A stretch of DNA of 64,000 bases from Dioscorea cayenensis subsp. rotundata (lineage: Eukaryota > Streptophyta > Magnoliopsida > Dioscoreales > Dioscoreaceae): assembly GCF_009730915.1 (NCBI RefSeq), contig NC_052484.1, forward strand, positions 1,612,001 to 1,676,000, written 5' to 3'. Shown here piece by piece: positions 48,201 through 59,755 of the stretch. The notes below the pieces were generated by a model, which saw only the letters and a program-made list of their open reading frames with translations, made no database searches and was not told the DNA's origin. Made by a program: the position numbers and the translations under genes. Every line of letters starts with the position of its first letter. Positions within the stretch are counted from its first letter, which is position 1.

Positions 48201-48947
48201 AGCCTGAACAGGTATTATTTTTAAAATAAGGCAAATATTCTTACTAGCCCAGCATTTCCCAACAGTGCAAATGTGAACTTCTGATCAAAATTATAATCCT
48301 TCGTTAAAAGATCTGAAAAAAACAATAAATAATTTAATTACTAAATGATAACAGCTAAAAAGTAACATTGAAGCATAAAAACAACAAAAATGGATGTGCA
48401 GCTAAGCAAGCAAAGCAATGTATATTTAGCCTCGACAGAGGAGTATTTGTTCAGAGGGAACATAATGGCATATGTGTATACAGAAAAAAAATTCATATCT
48501 GAAAACCAGATCACTAAAGCATCTCCATTCAACAAAAGTTAATCATGGCCTCTTAAACTATATCAGTCCCATGTGCATTCGTCAATCATCATCAATTTAT
48601 CTGCTGCTTAAATGTCACTGTGTTTCAAACTTCCAAAGTTGGATGAATGTGGCTCACACTAACCACAGATATTTATAACAGGAACTACTAGCTTGAAATG
48701 TGATCATATGATATTTATTTGTAGAGGCAGGCACCAAAGAACAGAAGTAACAATAACGACAAAAATAGAACCACAAAAAATACATGGTTAGCACAAAAAA
48801 TATGCTCAGCAAGGATTACAATGTGGAAGGTAAAAAGCCAAATTGTCTCAAGTTTTCAATTAACAGTTTAACTAATAAAAATCATTTTAGAGACTTGCCT
48901 TTCGCTTTCTTGCCAATGTCAGAAAATGGAGCAGGACCATTGCCCAT
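45268..48947 (-). CDS. VDAC: Mitochondrial outer membrane porin (VDAC)
   Basis: VDAC forms the beta-barrel channel for metabolites and ions across the mitochondrial outer membrane. Six coding exons: 48899-48947, 48245-48312, 47521-47631, 47173-47259, 46655-46863 and 45268-45574. They sum to 831 bp and 276 aa, the usual plant VDAC length, with no frame breaks. Family landmarks in order are [17 protein letters not shown] at the N-terminal helix, VDTNSNV, the KMPDQKSGK turn, [19 protein letters not shown], and the conserved end [15 protein letters not shown] with GLALALKP. Intron 1 uses a GC donor (AAAG|GCAAGT); the other introns are GT-AG. Intron 5 holds a SINE. An upstream 5' UTR exon and an intron of about 2.4 kb precede the ATG, a layout often linked to strong constitutive expression in plants. 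Confidence 0.95.
45684..45907 (-). mobile_element. tRNA-derived SINE in VDAC intron 5, 17-bp target duplication
   Basis: The 17-bp sequence AACAAAGAAAGAATGTT lies exactly on both sides (45667-45683 and 45908-45924). Reading the minus strand, a pol III A box TGGTACACGGG and a B box GTTCGATTC stand in the proper order and spacing, derived from a tRNA-like head. A GC-rich body follows, ending in 'cctctttccc'. The orientation is the same as the VDAC gene. The 224-bp length suits plant SINEs. Confidence 0.88.
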
Positions 48948-48949
48948 CT

Positions 48950-51345
48950 CTAATAAAAAAAAATTATCAGCTTGCCTTCCTGCAAGTTATGAAACTGTGC
49001 TTAAGATGGAACTGAAGCAGAAATCACATCTTACCCATAGTATTATAGTTTTGGAAAATTTTCTGCAAGAATATTAATTACTGATGCAAGTGGGAAAATT
49101 TGATCAAGACATTTCAGTGCTTAAAATAAACACTAATAGATCCAAACTTAGTGATCTGCATGAGGGGAAAAAGTTATTGATACAGCCATAAAAATAAAAT
49201 AAAATAAAATAATAAAAAAAATCATTCAGCTTACATTGAGAAAATTTTTATTATTGTTAAAAGGTTGGAATGAAATGAGAAATTCAAAGAATTTAAAACT
49301 TCAAATTTGTTATTTTTTTTCCTAAAGGTAAACACTAGATAATTGATGGCACAACTTAATTGTTTTCCACTTCACAGGATACAAGAACAGATTTTGCATG
49401 CTTAAAAGCTTGCAACCATGAGCATTACACAAAAGATTGGTTATATAAGGAATGTTGATACCATTTTACAAAAGATGGCCAATAAGCATCAGGGTTTGGG
49501 GACCAGGTCGAAGAATACACCATATAAAATAGTTTAAGACTCAAGGAGAAGTGAAAATTATGATGCCAATACAAGAAAATGACTTAAAACCCGGTTGTTA
49601 GAGACCAAAGAATAAATATTCTCAAGAATCTAGTGAAGGGGAAAAATAATATGATTTGAAGCACAAATAAACAAAAATTATGAGTAAAACAAGGATTACA
49701 TACATGAATATCACATCAAGCGAAGAGAAATAACTCATTCAAAAATCCCAAAAGAAAACAGTCAATTCAAGCACAATACTCAGTAACCCAACAGCCATTT
49801 TGAGATAAAAGTGGACAAAAGCTTTGACACAATTGAATTCTAGAAACAGATAGAGATAAAAGACGAAATCTTGACTCAAAAATTATATTTGAAGATAACT
49901 AAATACAACACTGAGACCAACTAACCATGAAGGTGATAATCAGACAAAACTTCAACAAATGGATAGGAAACAACAATACTAATAAGAAGCAAACGAAATC
50001 AACTAACACAACCAAAAAAAAAACACAAATGAAAAAATGAAACCAATCAACTATTGCAGAATCTAAGTGGCCAAAAGATCCAAAACACAAGCACAGAAAC
50101 AAAATGGGTAAAACAAGAACGCAAACCCAAGAAAATAATCAAACATTTCTTGTATCTAATAGGAAGAAAACTCCAGTACAACCCAAATTAACCACAGAAA
50201 CAAAATGAGAAAAAAAAAATAAGAAGATCAACGATCACTGAACTACACATCAACATTTAAGAAACCCTAATAATTGGAAAAATCTTTAAAACTATCCAGC
50301 ATAGAGGCAAAATGTAGTAAATGCTCACAAATTTCCATTGAAAAAAAAAACACATCTAAACACCAAAAATTAAACTGTAAAAATTGTGATATATAAACCA
50401 TTCCAATGTGTAATTGGACAAATCTTCAATACCATCCACCACAAAGACAAAAAGAAAAGAAAAAAAAGGAAAAAAAAACAAATTACATTAAAAGAAAAAC
50501 ACATTACAAATCCCAAACACTAAAAATTTGTAAGACATAAACCTTCTGCTATCTAATTGGACAGAATCGACAGATCTCAACACAGTCCAGCATAAAGACA
50601 AACAGAGAATGAAGAAAAAAAGATGACAAATAACCTAAGAAAAAAACACATTCAAACCCTGAACAAAACCTTCAATGCAATCCAAATAAAACAGGGCAAC
50701 AAGAAGGAAAAACTATGGTCACTACCCTTAAGCATCACTCTAAAAACCACAAAAGAAACACTGAAACCAAACAAGCAACCCAACCATTATGGAATCTAAT
50801 GACATGAAAACTCAAAACAAAAACAAAATCAAGCTAGAAACAAAATGGGAAAGGAAAAAAAAAAACTAGAATCACTAAAACCAAAACATCACATTCGAAA
50901 ACCACAACATAGCACTTGACCTAATCAACCATTTCAAAATCTAAGGCCAAAAGAACACAAATCACACACAAAATCACACATAAAAACAAAATGTGAAAGA
51001 AAAAAATTACAAAAAACCAATCAATCATTACAGCCTCCAATCTGTCACTAAAATTCATCACAATCCAAATCAATCACATAAGCACACAACCTAATCAACC
51101 AATCTGAAATCCAATAGCACAAAAACACAAACCACAAACAAAATGTAAAAGAAAAAACCACAATCCCTAACCTAACACCATTCAAATTGTCCAAACTGTC
51201 AGTAAACTTCAAGTAAATCCAAATCAATCACACAAACCAAAAAAAAAAACCAAACTTTCTGGATTATAATTAAACAAGAACTGGAACAAGATCCAAAATA
51301 CAAGCATAACATCAAAATGAAGGAAAAACAAAGGATCAGAGAGAC
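48950..51345 (-). other. 5' UTR intron of VDAC
   Basis: Bounded on the minus strand by CAG|GTCTCTCT at 51345/51346 and an AG acceptor two to four bases before the ATG. The interior is an A-rich (plus strand) low-complexity stretch with degenerate repeats of 'aaccctaa..caatccaaatcaatcacataa' type. No other gene is seen. Confidence 0.7.
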
Positions 51346-51470
51346 CTGAAGCGAAGAAGAAGTCGAAGGAGAGATCGATGGAGAGGAGAAGCCGCCCCGA
51401 TCGAAAAACCCTAGAAAGAGGTTTTCAATGGAGGGCGGGTGGGGGTGGAGTTGGGAGACGAGAAGAAGAG
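51346..51470 (-). other. Non-coding first exon of VDAC (5' UTR)
   Basis: A GC-rich island in AT-rich surroundings: the minus strand reads a CT-rich leader (TTTCTAGGGTTTTTCG, then CTTCTCCTCTCC) ending in CTTCAG before a GT donor. Position and composition fit the transcript leader. The upstream end is approximate. CACGTG elements lie at 51612 and 51627 in the probable promoter. Confidence 0.6.
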
Positions 51471-51639
51471 ATGGGTTTAAGAAGTGGAATCGAATTTAAA
51501 ATAAAGGGAGGGACTAAAACGTAATTTTAAACGGGTTAGTAATAGCCACAATTTTTGGGTTGGGTTCGAGTTTGAGGTTTGTGTTTGGTTGCCTCGAGAT
51601 CAGGTCTGGGTCACGTGAGTTTGCCCACGTGTGTGTAAT

Positions 51640-53300
51640 TACTAATATATCATCATAAAATTCCATTTTTTTGTTTTATAAAAAATGTAAATAAATATTT
51701 GAATTTTTTTTAGTTTTGATTTTAATTTTTTTTATTTTAATTAATATCAATTAAATTAAAGAATGAGGCAAGAGTTATATATACCTCAAGACAAATAGAA
51801 AATATATTTTTTTAATTAAAAACAATTGATCAAATATTCACCAAAGCTATTCGCCACATATTTTTTTTTATTTAAAAAAATATGTATTCATTTAGTATAA
51901 TGGTAGTACCTTCCATTTGCAATTTAATAAATAAATAAAATAAACAAGATTAAAAAAAACAGAAATTATATATTAATAACAACAAAATTACAAAACATGA
52001 CAACAACATCCATTAGGAGTGGATCCTGAACTAGTAGTAAAAAATTATAATAACAAACAACAAAAACAAAGACAACTACAAAAAAGATAATAACATCCCA
52101 AAAAAATGAAAAGAACAAAATGATAGTCGTCTAAACCATTATCTTTAAATGACTAGTTGTAACTACATAGGATCTGAAAATCTTTTTGTCTTTTTAGTTG
52201 CAGAAGCTGCATCAATTCATGATAACAAATAAATGATTATATACTCAGAAGAAATTAATATTTATTTATTCATATAAATCATTTTTATTTACTTACACAA
52301 TTTTTATCAAAAATTAACTAAAGTTTTTTATTAAAAAATAAACTATCAATTAGATCCGTGCAAGGGCTAGACTACCCACACAAGCGCGAATTATATAAAA
52401 ATAAAATAAATAAATTTAATTTATTATTAAATTTAATTTGTTTTAAAATATAAAATTTAAAAGTAAATATGAGTGAACTTATGCGGCCTTTGATCATGTG
52501 TTTGAAATTTAAAATTATAAACAGAAGTTGGATAAGAAAAACCAGGCTTGGGCAAGCATAACTTAACCACGGTTAATACTAAGTCTTGGCCCAACTCAAA
52601 CTTGGCCATGAACTTGTCTCATCGCCTCACAAGGGTTATTTATTTATTTTTTTATCTTTCTCATTATATTTCTATAGTCTGGTCATCCACTTCTAGTGGA
52701 GTTAAATGTTGTACCCATGTATTGTTTTTCTTGTAATTTTGTTATTAATTAAAAATATAAAAATAAAATTTAATCAATATTTACGTGCACCTTCAACAAA
52801 AGCAAGGGTTTGAATTGTGAGAATATACCCATAACTAACTACCCATTAATATTATTGCTATTAATAAATTTTGAATGTAAGATCTTTAAATATTTCACTA
52901 ATTTTTTTCACATTGAGGCACAACAATAATCACTTTGGTTCTATTTACTTTTATATCTAATATTAATAATTAATAATTAAATTATTAATAGGCAAAGCAA
53001 AACATAAACGGCCAACGAAACAAACACAAAAGAAGGATGGGATCATGGGAGAGTTAATTTATCATATTATGCACTATTTATGATATTTTGCATGACACTT
53101 TGGTCATTACTGTGAATTAATTTATAGGTATTTTTAGATTTTTTATCTAAAGACGTTCAGACATATACCGGCTATCTTTTTTATTTATTAATATAAATAG
53201 TCATTAATGTGAGTTAATCTAAGGATATTTTAAGATTTCTTATCTAAAGACATCCAAACATAAACCGGCCTTCTTTCTTATTTATTAATATAAATATGTT
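51640..53300. other. AT-rich intergenic DNA
   Basis: No gene is seen. A two-copy direct repeat of about 98 bp lies at 53105-53300, sharing 'gtcattantgtgaattaat', 'ttatctaaagac' and 'ccggc..tct..tatttattaatataaat'. Confidence 0.55.
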
Positions 53301-53305
53301 TTAGA

Positions 53306-53591
53306 GGCATTTATTTCAAGAAAAGTGAGGGAAAGTGAGAGAAGTGGTCTGACTTCCCCCACTTCTGGTATTCATTTATGCTGAAATGGAGAAGTGACAC
53401 TTTCTCCACTTCCGACTAAAGTGAATTTTGAACTAGACTCATTTCAATATTTTTTATACTGAAGTGGGAGGAAGTGAGTCAATCTATAAAAACTAACTTT
53501 TTTTCACTTCTAAAATTTTTTTTAAACTCATACAACTTCATCCAACACTTAAATTCTTCGGTTCTAATCTCACTTTCTAACAAATAAACAC
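53306..53591. mobile_element. Possible MITE
   Basis: The left end GGCATTTATTTCAAGAAAAG and the reverse complement of the right end, TGTGTTTATTTGTTAGAAAG, are similar. The interior repeats 'agtgaggaagtg' modules in both orientations. I found no target duplication longer than three bases, so this is tentative. Confidence 0.35.
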
Positions 53592-53680
53592 AGAAGTCCT
53601 GAAAGTGATATCACTTCCCTTCACTTTAGAAAATTGGGATCCCCCGATTTGGGCATTTTAACAAACACTTGATGCGCACC

Positions 53681-54324
53681 TCAATGACTCGGAGCTCCAT
53701 ACAAGCTCCGCAGCCGCGCAATCACCGGCCGGAACTCAGCGCGTAGAGGGACGAGCGACACGGCACGCAAGTGCTCCGCATTGCCATTCGTCGGCCGCCG
53801 CAACGTCACCCGGCAAATCTCCCCAACCATCATCTCCCCAGCCATCCACACTGCACAACCAAATCAAAAACCCTAATCACAAACACCATCAAAAACAAAG
53901 AGAAGAAGAAAAAAAAAAATCAATGGAGAAACCAGCGTCAGGGTGGAGTTCGCAAAGGTCGAAGAACTCATCGGCGCTGCCGCCGAAGATCGCGCGTGTT
54001 GCCCTATCGAAACAGATCACAATCAATACTTTGTCTGATGTCGCGATGGAGATCTGGAGAGTTGTTGTAGATCTAGATCAGAGATAAAGAACAAAGATGG
54101 TGATTAGGGTTTCGGTATGTGCTTACGAGAAGGCGGAAGAGGCGGTGAGAGCCGGCGGCGGAGGAGTGGCGGATGCAAAGAGGGCAGGGGGAGGAGGAAG
54201 GGGAGTCGGGGAGGGGCCGATCGCAGAGGGAGCAAGCGCGGTAGGAGGGGTTGGAGGTATCGGCGGCCATTATAGTGCAAAGCGTCGTCCATGGTTGCCG
54301 GAGCGCCGCCGCCGCCGCTGCCAT
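53681..54324 (-). CDS. Small OB-fold nucleic-acid-binding protein (RPA C-terminal-like)
   Basis: Three exons: about 54127-54324, 53933-54053 and 53681-53850 (stop TGA), all GT-AG and in phase. The protein begins with a zinc ribbon of CSLC and CPLC, followed by LFRLL, the OB-fold core ISIATSDKVLIVICFDRA, GGSADEFFDL, and the closing strand-turn segment CRVTLRRPTNGNAEHLRAV. This arrangement resembles the zinc-containing C-terminal OB domain of replication protein A70. Plants have short stand-alone proteins of this type, probably binding single-stranded nucleic acid. The start is ambiguous: ATG at 54324 (162 aa) or at 54270 (144 aa, MAADTSNPSYR). The exons are GC-rich. A Pack-MULE-like element begins about 225 bp upstream and may supply or disturb the promoter. 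Confidence 0.75.
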
Positions 54325-55384
54325 TGCTGAAGCTTCGAGCCTTCGACGATGAAGACGAAGATGGATTTCAAAATTTTTCAAATGGGTTTAAATAGGTTGG
54401 ATTTTCCGTACAGTTGAGGCGAAAGTTACTGTGAGTCCCTCGGATAATTTTTCTTTTTTGTAACTTTCGTGAACAGTCCCTGAAGTTTTGTGCTATTAAT
54501 TTATGAAGACATTTATAAACTCTATAATAATATTATTATGTTAAAATATAGTGGAAATTGCCAAAAACACCCTGTAAGTTTGCAATATTGCCAAAAATAC
54601 CCTGTTAGTTTTACACTCCCCAAAAACCCCTTCCTTTTGAATACTATGATTTTTTTAAACCCCCAAACATCTAATGATGATCGATAGAGTTAATTTGAAA
54701 TTTTTGGATCGAAATTGTCCCCTGCATGGGAAGTGTAGCAAGTGTAGCAGGGGTTTGACTATAACGCCTCAGGTCTGATGAGTTTCATTTAAAAAATGAA
54801 GCTTTCATTTAAAAATATGAGGTATGAGTTATCGCTTTAAAAATGAGTTTCCTGTTTAAAAATGAGTTTTCTATTTAAAAATGAGTTTTTGTTTTAAAAA
54901 ACGAGTTTTTCTGCTTAAGAAATGAGGTTTCTGCTTAAAAATGAAGTCTCTGTTTAAGAAATGAGTTTTCTGCTTTTAAGAAATGAGGGTTTTTGTTTAA
55001 AAAAATGAGGTCTCTATTTAAGAAATAAGTTTTTGTGAGTGTATTTATCACCCCCAAAATCTCTTTTATCAGTAGAATTTGGGCAGATGAGACAAAGCAT
55101 GCGGCTCACAATCACAGTCACGTTGCATGAAAAATGGGATTTCGAACTCTGGAATTTTGATCTCCACCTCGATCTAGATCTCGATCTTGCCAGAGAAAAA
55201 AGGTCGCGACCTTCGATGCCTGCCGACGACGAGGAGCATGCGGTCTTCCCCGAGGTCGACGCACGAAGAAGATGAAAGAGATGAGGTCGACGGCAGGGGA
55301 AGACGATGAAGGCGAGGCAGTGAGATCGAACCCTCACTCGCGCGCCGCTTCCTCCCTCCGCTCTCTGTCACCGACTTAGGCACC

Positions 55385-55726
55385 ATGGATCCAAACCCGG
55401 GAATGATCCCTAACCCTAACCCTATTGCTATCCATGTGCAGGTCTCCGCAATCGAGAATGGTTCCATTCAAGTTCAGACTCGTCTTATCCGACGTCGCTC
55501 ATCAGAGACCTCACCACTCCGACCGCCGAGGAGCGTCACCAACCGGATCGCCAACGCCGACAAAGATTTCTCCTTTAAGACCCCACACGAGCAGTCACCT
55601 CGGAAATCGCTCGCCGGATCTGGAGCTCGAGCACTCAAACGTCATGCGAGATCAGCAGCGATGAGATACTTTCAAATGTCCCTACTCAATGGGGTTTCTG
55701 CTTTAAAAATGAGGTCTCTGCTTTAA
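55385..55726 (+). pseudogene. Captured gene fragment, copy 1
   Basis: It starts at an ATG with MDPNPGMIPNPNPIAIHV, then continues through a Ser/Arg-rich frame; nearby upstream DNA ('gacgacgaggagcatg') is part of the captured piece. Compared with copy 2 it has several indels, so the best frame changes along its length. The parental gene was not recognised. The shared 'aaagatttctcctttaagaccccacacgag' stretch encodes DKDFSFKTPHE in one frame in both copies. Confidence 0.55.
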
Positions 55727-56059
55727 AAAATAAGCTCTCGTTTAAGAAATGAGTTCTCTGTTTATATGCTTGTTTGTCTTTGTTTAACTATCTATGTTTC
55801 TGTTTAATATATTGCGTTTACGCTTTAAAAAGTGCTTAAATATCGTTGTTTTCTATTTAAATATGTCACGAGTCGCAACCTTTCGATCGCCTTCGCTCGA
55901 CGACGAGGAGCATCGCGGTCTTCCCGAGGTCGGCGTCGAAGAAGATGAGAAGAGATGAGAGGTCGACGGCGGGGAAGACGATGAAGACGAAGGCAGGCGA
56001 GATCGAACCCCTCATCGGCGCCGCTCTCCCTCCCTCCGTTCGCCACCGACTTAGGGCAC

Positions 56060-56365
56060 CATGGATCCAAACCCCGAATGATCCCTAACCCTAACCCTAT
56101 TGCTATCCATGTTGCGGTCTCCGCGATCGAGAATGGTTCCGCTTCAGTTCGACTCGCTCTTATCCGACGTCGCCACCGAAGACCTCACCACTCCGACCGC
56201 CGAGGAACGTCGCCAACCGGATCGCCAACGCCCGATAAAGATTTCTCCTTTAAGACCCCACACGAGCGAGCCACCTTCGAGATCGCTCGCCGGATCTGGA
56301 GCTCGAGACTCAGCGTTCAGCCTGAGATCGGCGACGATGAGATACTCAATGTCCCTACTCAATGA
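56060..56365 (+). pseudogene. Captured gene fragment, copy 2
   Basis: About 676 bp downstream of copy 1 and similar to it, starting at 'accatggatccaaac'. The ending frame reads DKDFSFKTPHERATFEIARR, then IWSSRLSVQPEIGDDEIL, and looks like genuine protein sequence (charged, helix-like). Frame changes near the start break it. I do not recognise the family. Either copy could be transcribed from the element, but neither is a clean gene. Confidence 0.55.
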
Positions 56366-56947
56366 GGTTTCGTTTAAAAATGAGGTCTCTGCTTTAAAAA
56401 AATAAGCTCTGCTTTTAAGAAATGAGTTCTCTGTTTATATGCTTGTTTGTCTTTTGTTTAACTATCGATGTTTATGTTTAATATATTGCGCTTTACGCTT
56501 TAAAAAAAGTGCTTAAATATCGTTGTTTCTTTTGAAATATGTACGAGTGGCCAAGATTAATTGGTTTTTATATCCAGGATTAATTTATCACGTAAATATT
56601 TGTTTTTCTGTTTAAATATTAATGTTTTTGTTTAAAAAATAAGTTTTATGTTTAAAAAAATGAGGTTTCTGTTTAAGAAATGAGGTTTCTGTTTAAGAAA
56701 TGAACTCTCTGTTTAAGAAATGAACTCTCTGTTTAAAAAAATGAGTACATGCAAAAAGGAATGCAAAAAAGAATGAAAAAAATGTATGCAAAAAGGTTTA
56801 AGGGTAATGATGGAATTTCATAATGCAGGGGTAAAAAGGAAGTGAAACAATAAAGGAAGGGCTGTCTGAGGTATGCAAAACTCACATGGGCTGTTTGGGA
56901 AGTTTTGAAATTATCGATGGGTAAACAGTAATTTTCCCTAAAATATA

Positions 56948-59721
56948 TCGCAGATTTAAAAAAAAAACAGAAAGATAGTTCTGATTGATTGAATTACTAT
57001 TAAGATTATAAACATGATGAGAGCATTGTGCATCGTATTTTTATTATATAACTGTTTATAGTACTACACATCATAATTTATCATATTGATTACTATAAAA
57101 GTTACATTTTGATATCAATATATGATCAATAGCCGTTGGATTTGAATTCAATCACTATTAGAGGGACAACTGTAGAGTGTTTATCTGTGGATTCCCCTGG
57201 TAAACTGCCTTATTATATATATATATAAATATAATTACGAAGTTAAATAGGAGTTTTAAATTTCAATTTAAATTGACTAATATTAAAATTTATAAAAATT
57301 AAATTGAAAGGAACTAGCTTAAATTATTTAATTTTAAGTTGGGCTTGAGTTGTGTTGCCCTGTCAAACCGATCTATTAAAGACATGGAAAGCACGAACTA
57401 TTTTGAAGTATTTATTTATGTATTTATTTATTAAGAAAATAATTTATATGTCTTTATAAAAACAAGTAATTATTTATGTGCTTATTTGAATTATTGTACT
57501 TATCTAGTGATTAAGAACTGTTTTAAAAATTTATATAAAAGTATTTCTGGTGTCGGCCCATATTCTCTCTCCAATAGCCCAATATGGATAATGAAAATAA
57601 ATAAATGAATAGATAATAGTTTTGATTTTTTTTTTTTTATTATTTACTTATGTTTTTAAGTCTTCGATTCAAATTGTTCCCTCCAGAAATATGATGTTAA
57701 TAAGGGAATTTAAAAATTTGAGTTAGAAATGAGATGTAGAGACTAATTATTATGAATGAAAATAACCAAAGGTTAATAAGTAAATATTATTTATATATAT
57801 ATACAAAAATAAATAAGTCATATGTGTGGTTTTTTTTAAGTATTCCACACTCTCATTTATACAGTGAGATTCGATCATGTCTCACCTGTACACCGAAGAC
57901 CAAGGTATTATTAGGCTAAAGCGTTATGAGCAAGATAAAAATAATGTATTTTAGATAATAATAATTAATATAATAATTTAAAAAAAACCTTGTTACTTAG
58001 ATTCAATTTATTTAATTTTGGGTAATATATAAAATTATAAAAGATCAACTACTTTGATGTTTATTCATACTTCCGTAATAAAATCATGGGTTTATTAATG
58101 CTTTTATTATTTCCTCAAATAAATTTTAAAAAGCGAATTCTATTTTAATTATTGAAAGTGCAATGTGATTTGTAATAGATAAGTCTCCCAAGTTATGATG
58201 AAACATTGCCTTCAAATTTTTCTATTTTTAAAAACATAATGAATAAGAAGAAGAAAAAGACACACAAATTTACATAAAAAACTCAAAAATCAGCAAAACC
58301 ACAATTAAAGAAAAAGAAGATAATTTCATTATATTAAAAATTAAGTTTAATAATGGCAGTACAATTTTTTTTCATTGCCCTACAGACGGCTAATATGGTA
58401 ATGATGAACAATTCAGTTTATTGAAATTATTTTATCAAAATAATTTTTTAAAAATATACTTAAGTATACCCCTAGTGCATTTATAAGTCATATTGATTTA
58501 TATTTGGATTTAATTTAAACTATCACTTAACTTTATTGTTTTTTTAAATAAGTTTTGAAAGCTTTTTATATATATATATAAGTTCTATCTGTCCAATCCC
58601 CCATTAGCACTATAGATTAATCCTCCAAAAATTTCTCATAATTAAAAAAATCACTAATTGTATAGTGACTTTTTCAAATCCGGCCAAATATAATTGTGAT
58701 AAAAAATTATAACAGATTTATAAAAAAAACATTTGATAATAATAAAGTATATTAAATCAAATAGGGCATATTTGGGACCATATTATGATATATTAGTTGA
58801 TTATACTTTACTTGCCAATTTCGGAATATATAATCAGTATAAATATAGTGTGATTGATTATTTTCATATTTTTATAAACAAATCATGTGGATCCTAATTA
58901 ATATATATTAATTACCATACCACAAAAATATGATAAAACAATTATATAAAATCCCAAAGTCACTCCATCTCTAAATTTGTCACCCTTAATGATGCACCTA
59001 TCTTTGTGTATTTTTTTTCTAATTCATTGACTCTTTTCACAAGAGTCTGTGTATAATATATACATTGCTTGCCAGAGCAGCCATGGTTCAAAGAGTCAAT
59101 GCTAATTGATGCTTTTGTTTTTGTTGATATTATTATTATTAGTAGTAGTATTAGTCTTAATTAATTATTAATCAGTGTTTCTATTATCTTTGTTTAATCA
59201 AGTCTTGAATCCAACTCACATTTAACATGCATTGGGTTCTCCCATTTATATCTCTAGTCTCTACCATGTGCTTCTTTTTTTAATATTTATTTGCATGATT
59301 ATAATTAATTATTTTAACATGTATTATTAAATAAATCAATGAAGTTTTAAAACAATATATATTTTTAAGACTGATATTTAATTAAGTTCTTATTTTATGA
59401 AGTCGAATATTAAGATAAAGAGGTGATGTCTTTAAAAATATGTCTATATATATATATATATATATATGGCAATTCCTCATATAAAAATAGTCATAGATTT
59501 AAGGGAAATTCATGTAGCAGCTATTAAATCATTATTTAATGGTTGCTATTAATGTGGTCCTTCTTTAGAATATAGGATGTTTGATTGTTTATAAATAATT
59601 ACTGTTTTTTGTTCTTTGGTGAAGGAGGGAGGGCTTCACTATAACAGTTAGGCTTTGCTTTTAATAGCCATTGTTTAACATCTCTAGATTTTAAATCTAA
59701 AGATATCCATGGATAATCAAC

Positions 59722-59755
<34 letters not shown>

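Larger units (their letters stand above)
54551..56938 (+). mobile_element. Pack-MULE-like element with captured gene fragments, 9-bp target duplication
   Basis: The 9-bp repeat TAAAATATA lies exactly at both ends (54542-54550 and 56939-56947). The left end reads GTGGAAATTGCCAAAAACACCC; the right end, reverse-complemented, reads GGGAAAATTACTGTTTACCC, which is weakly similar. No transposase is present. Inside are two GC-rich copies of one gene fragment (about 55197-55720 and 55870-56370, offset about 676 bp), embedded in arrays of 'aaatgagtttctgtttaaa' units (54790-55030, 55690-55760, 56360-56740). GC content drops sharply outside the fragments. Non-autonomous Mutator elements are known to carry such gene pieces. 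Confidence 0.75.

Noticed and set aside
53771..54070. Plus-strand frame over the OB-fold gene
   Set aside because: It lies antisense to conserved exons 2 and 3, whose splice phases and motifs fit the minus strand.
54097..54330. Gly-rich plus-strand frame over OB-fold exon 1
   Set aside because: Antisense shadow of a GC-rich exon that has a clear CxxC...CxxC reading on the other strand.
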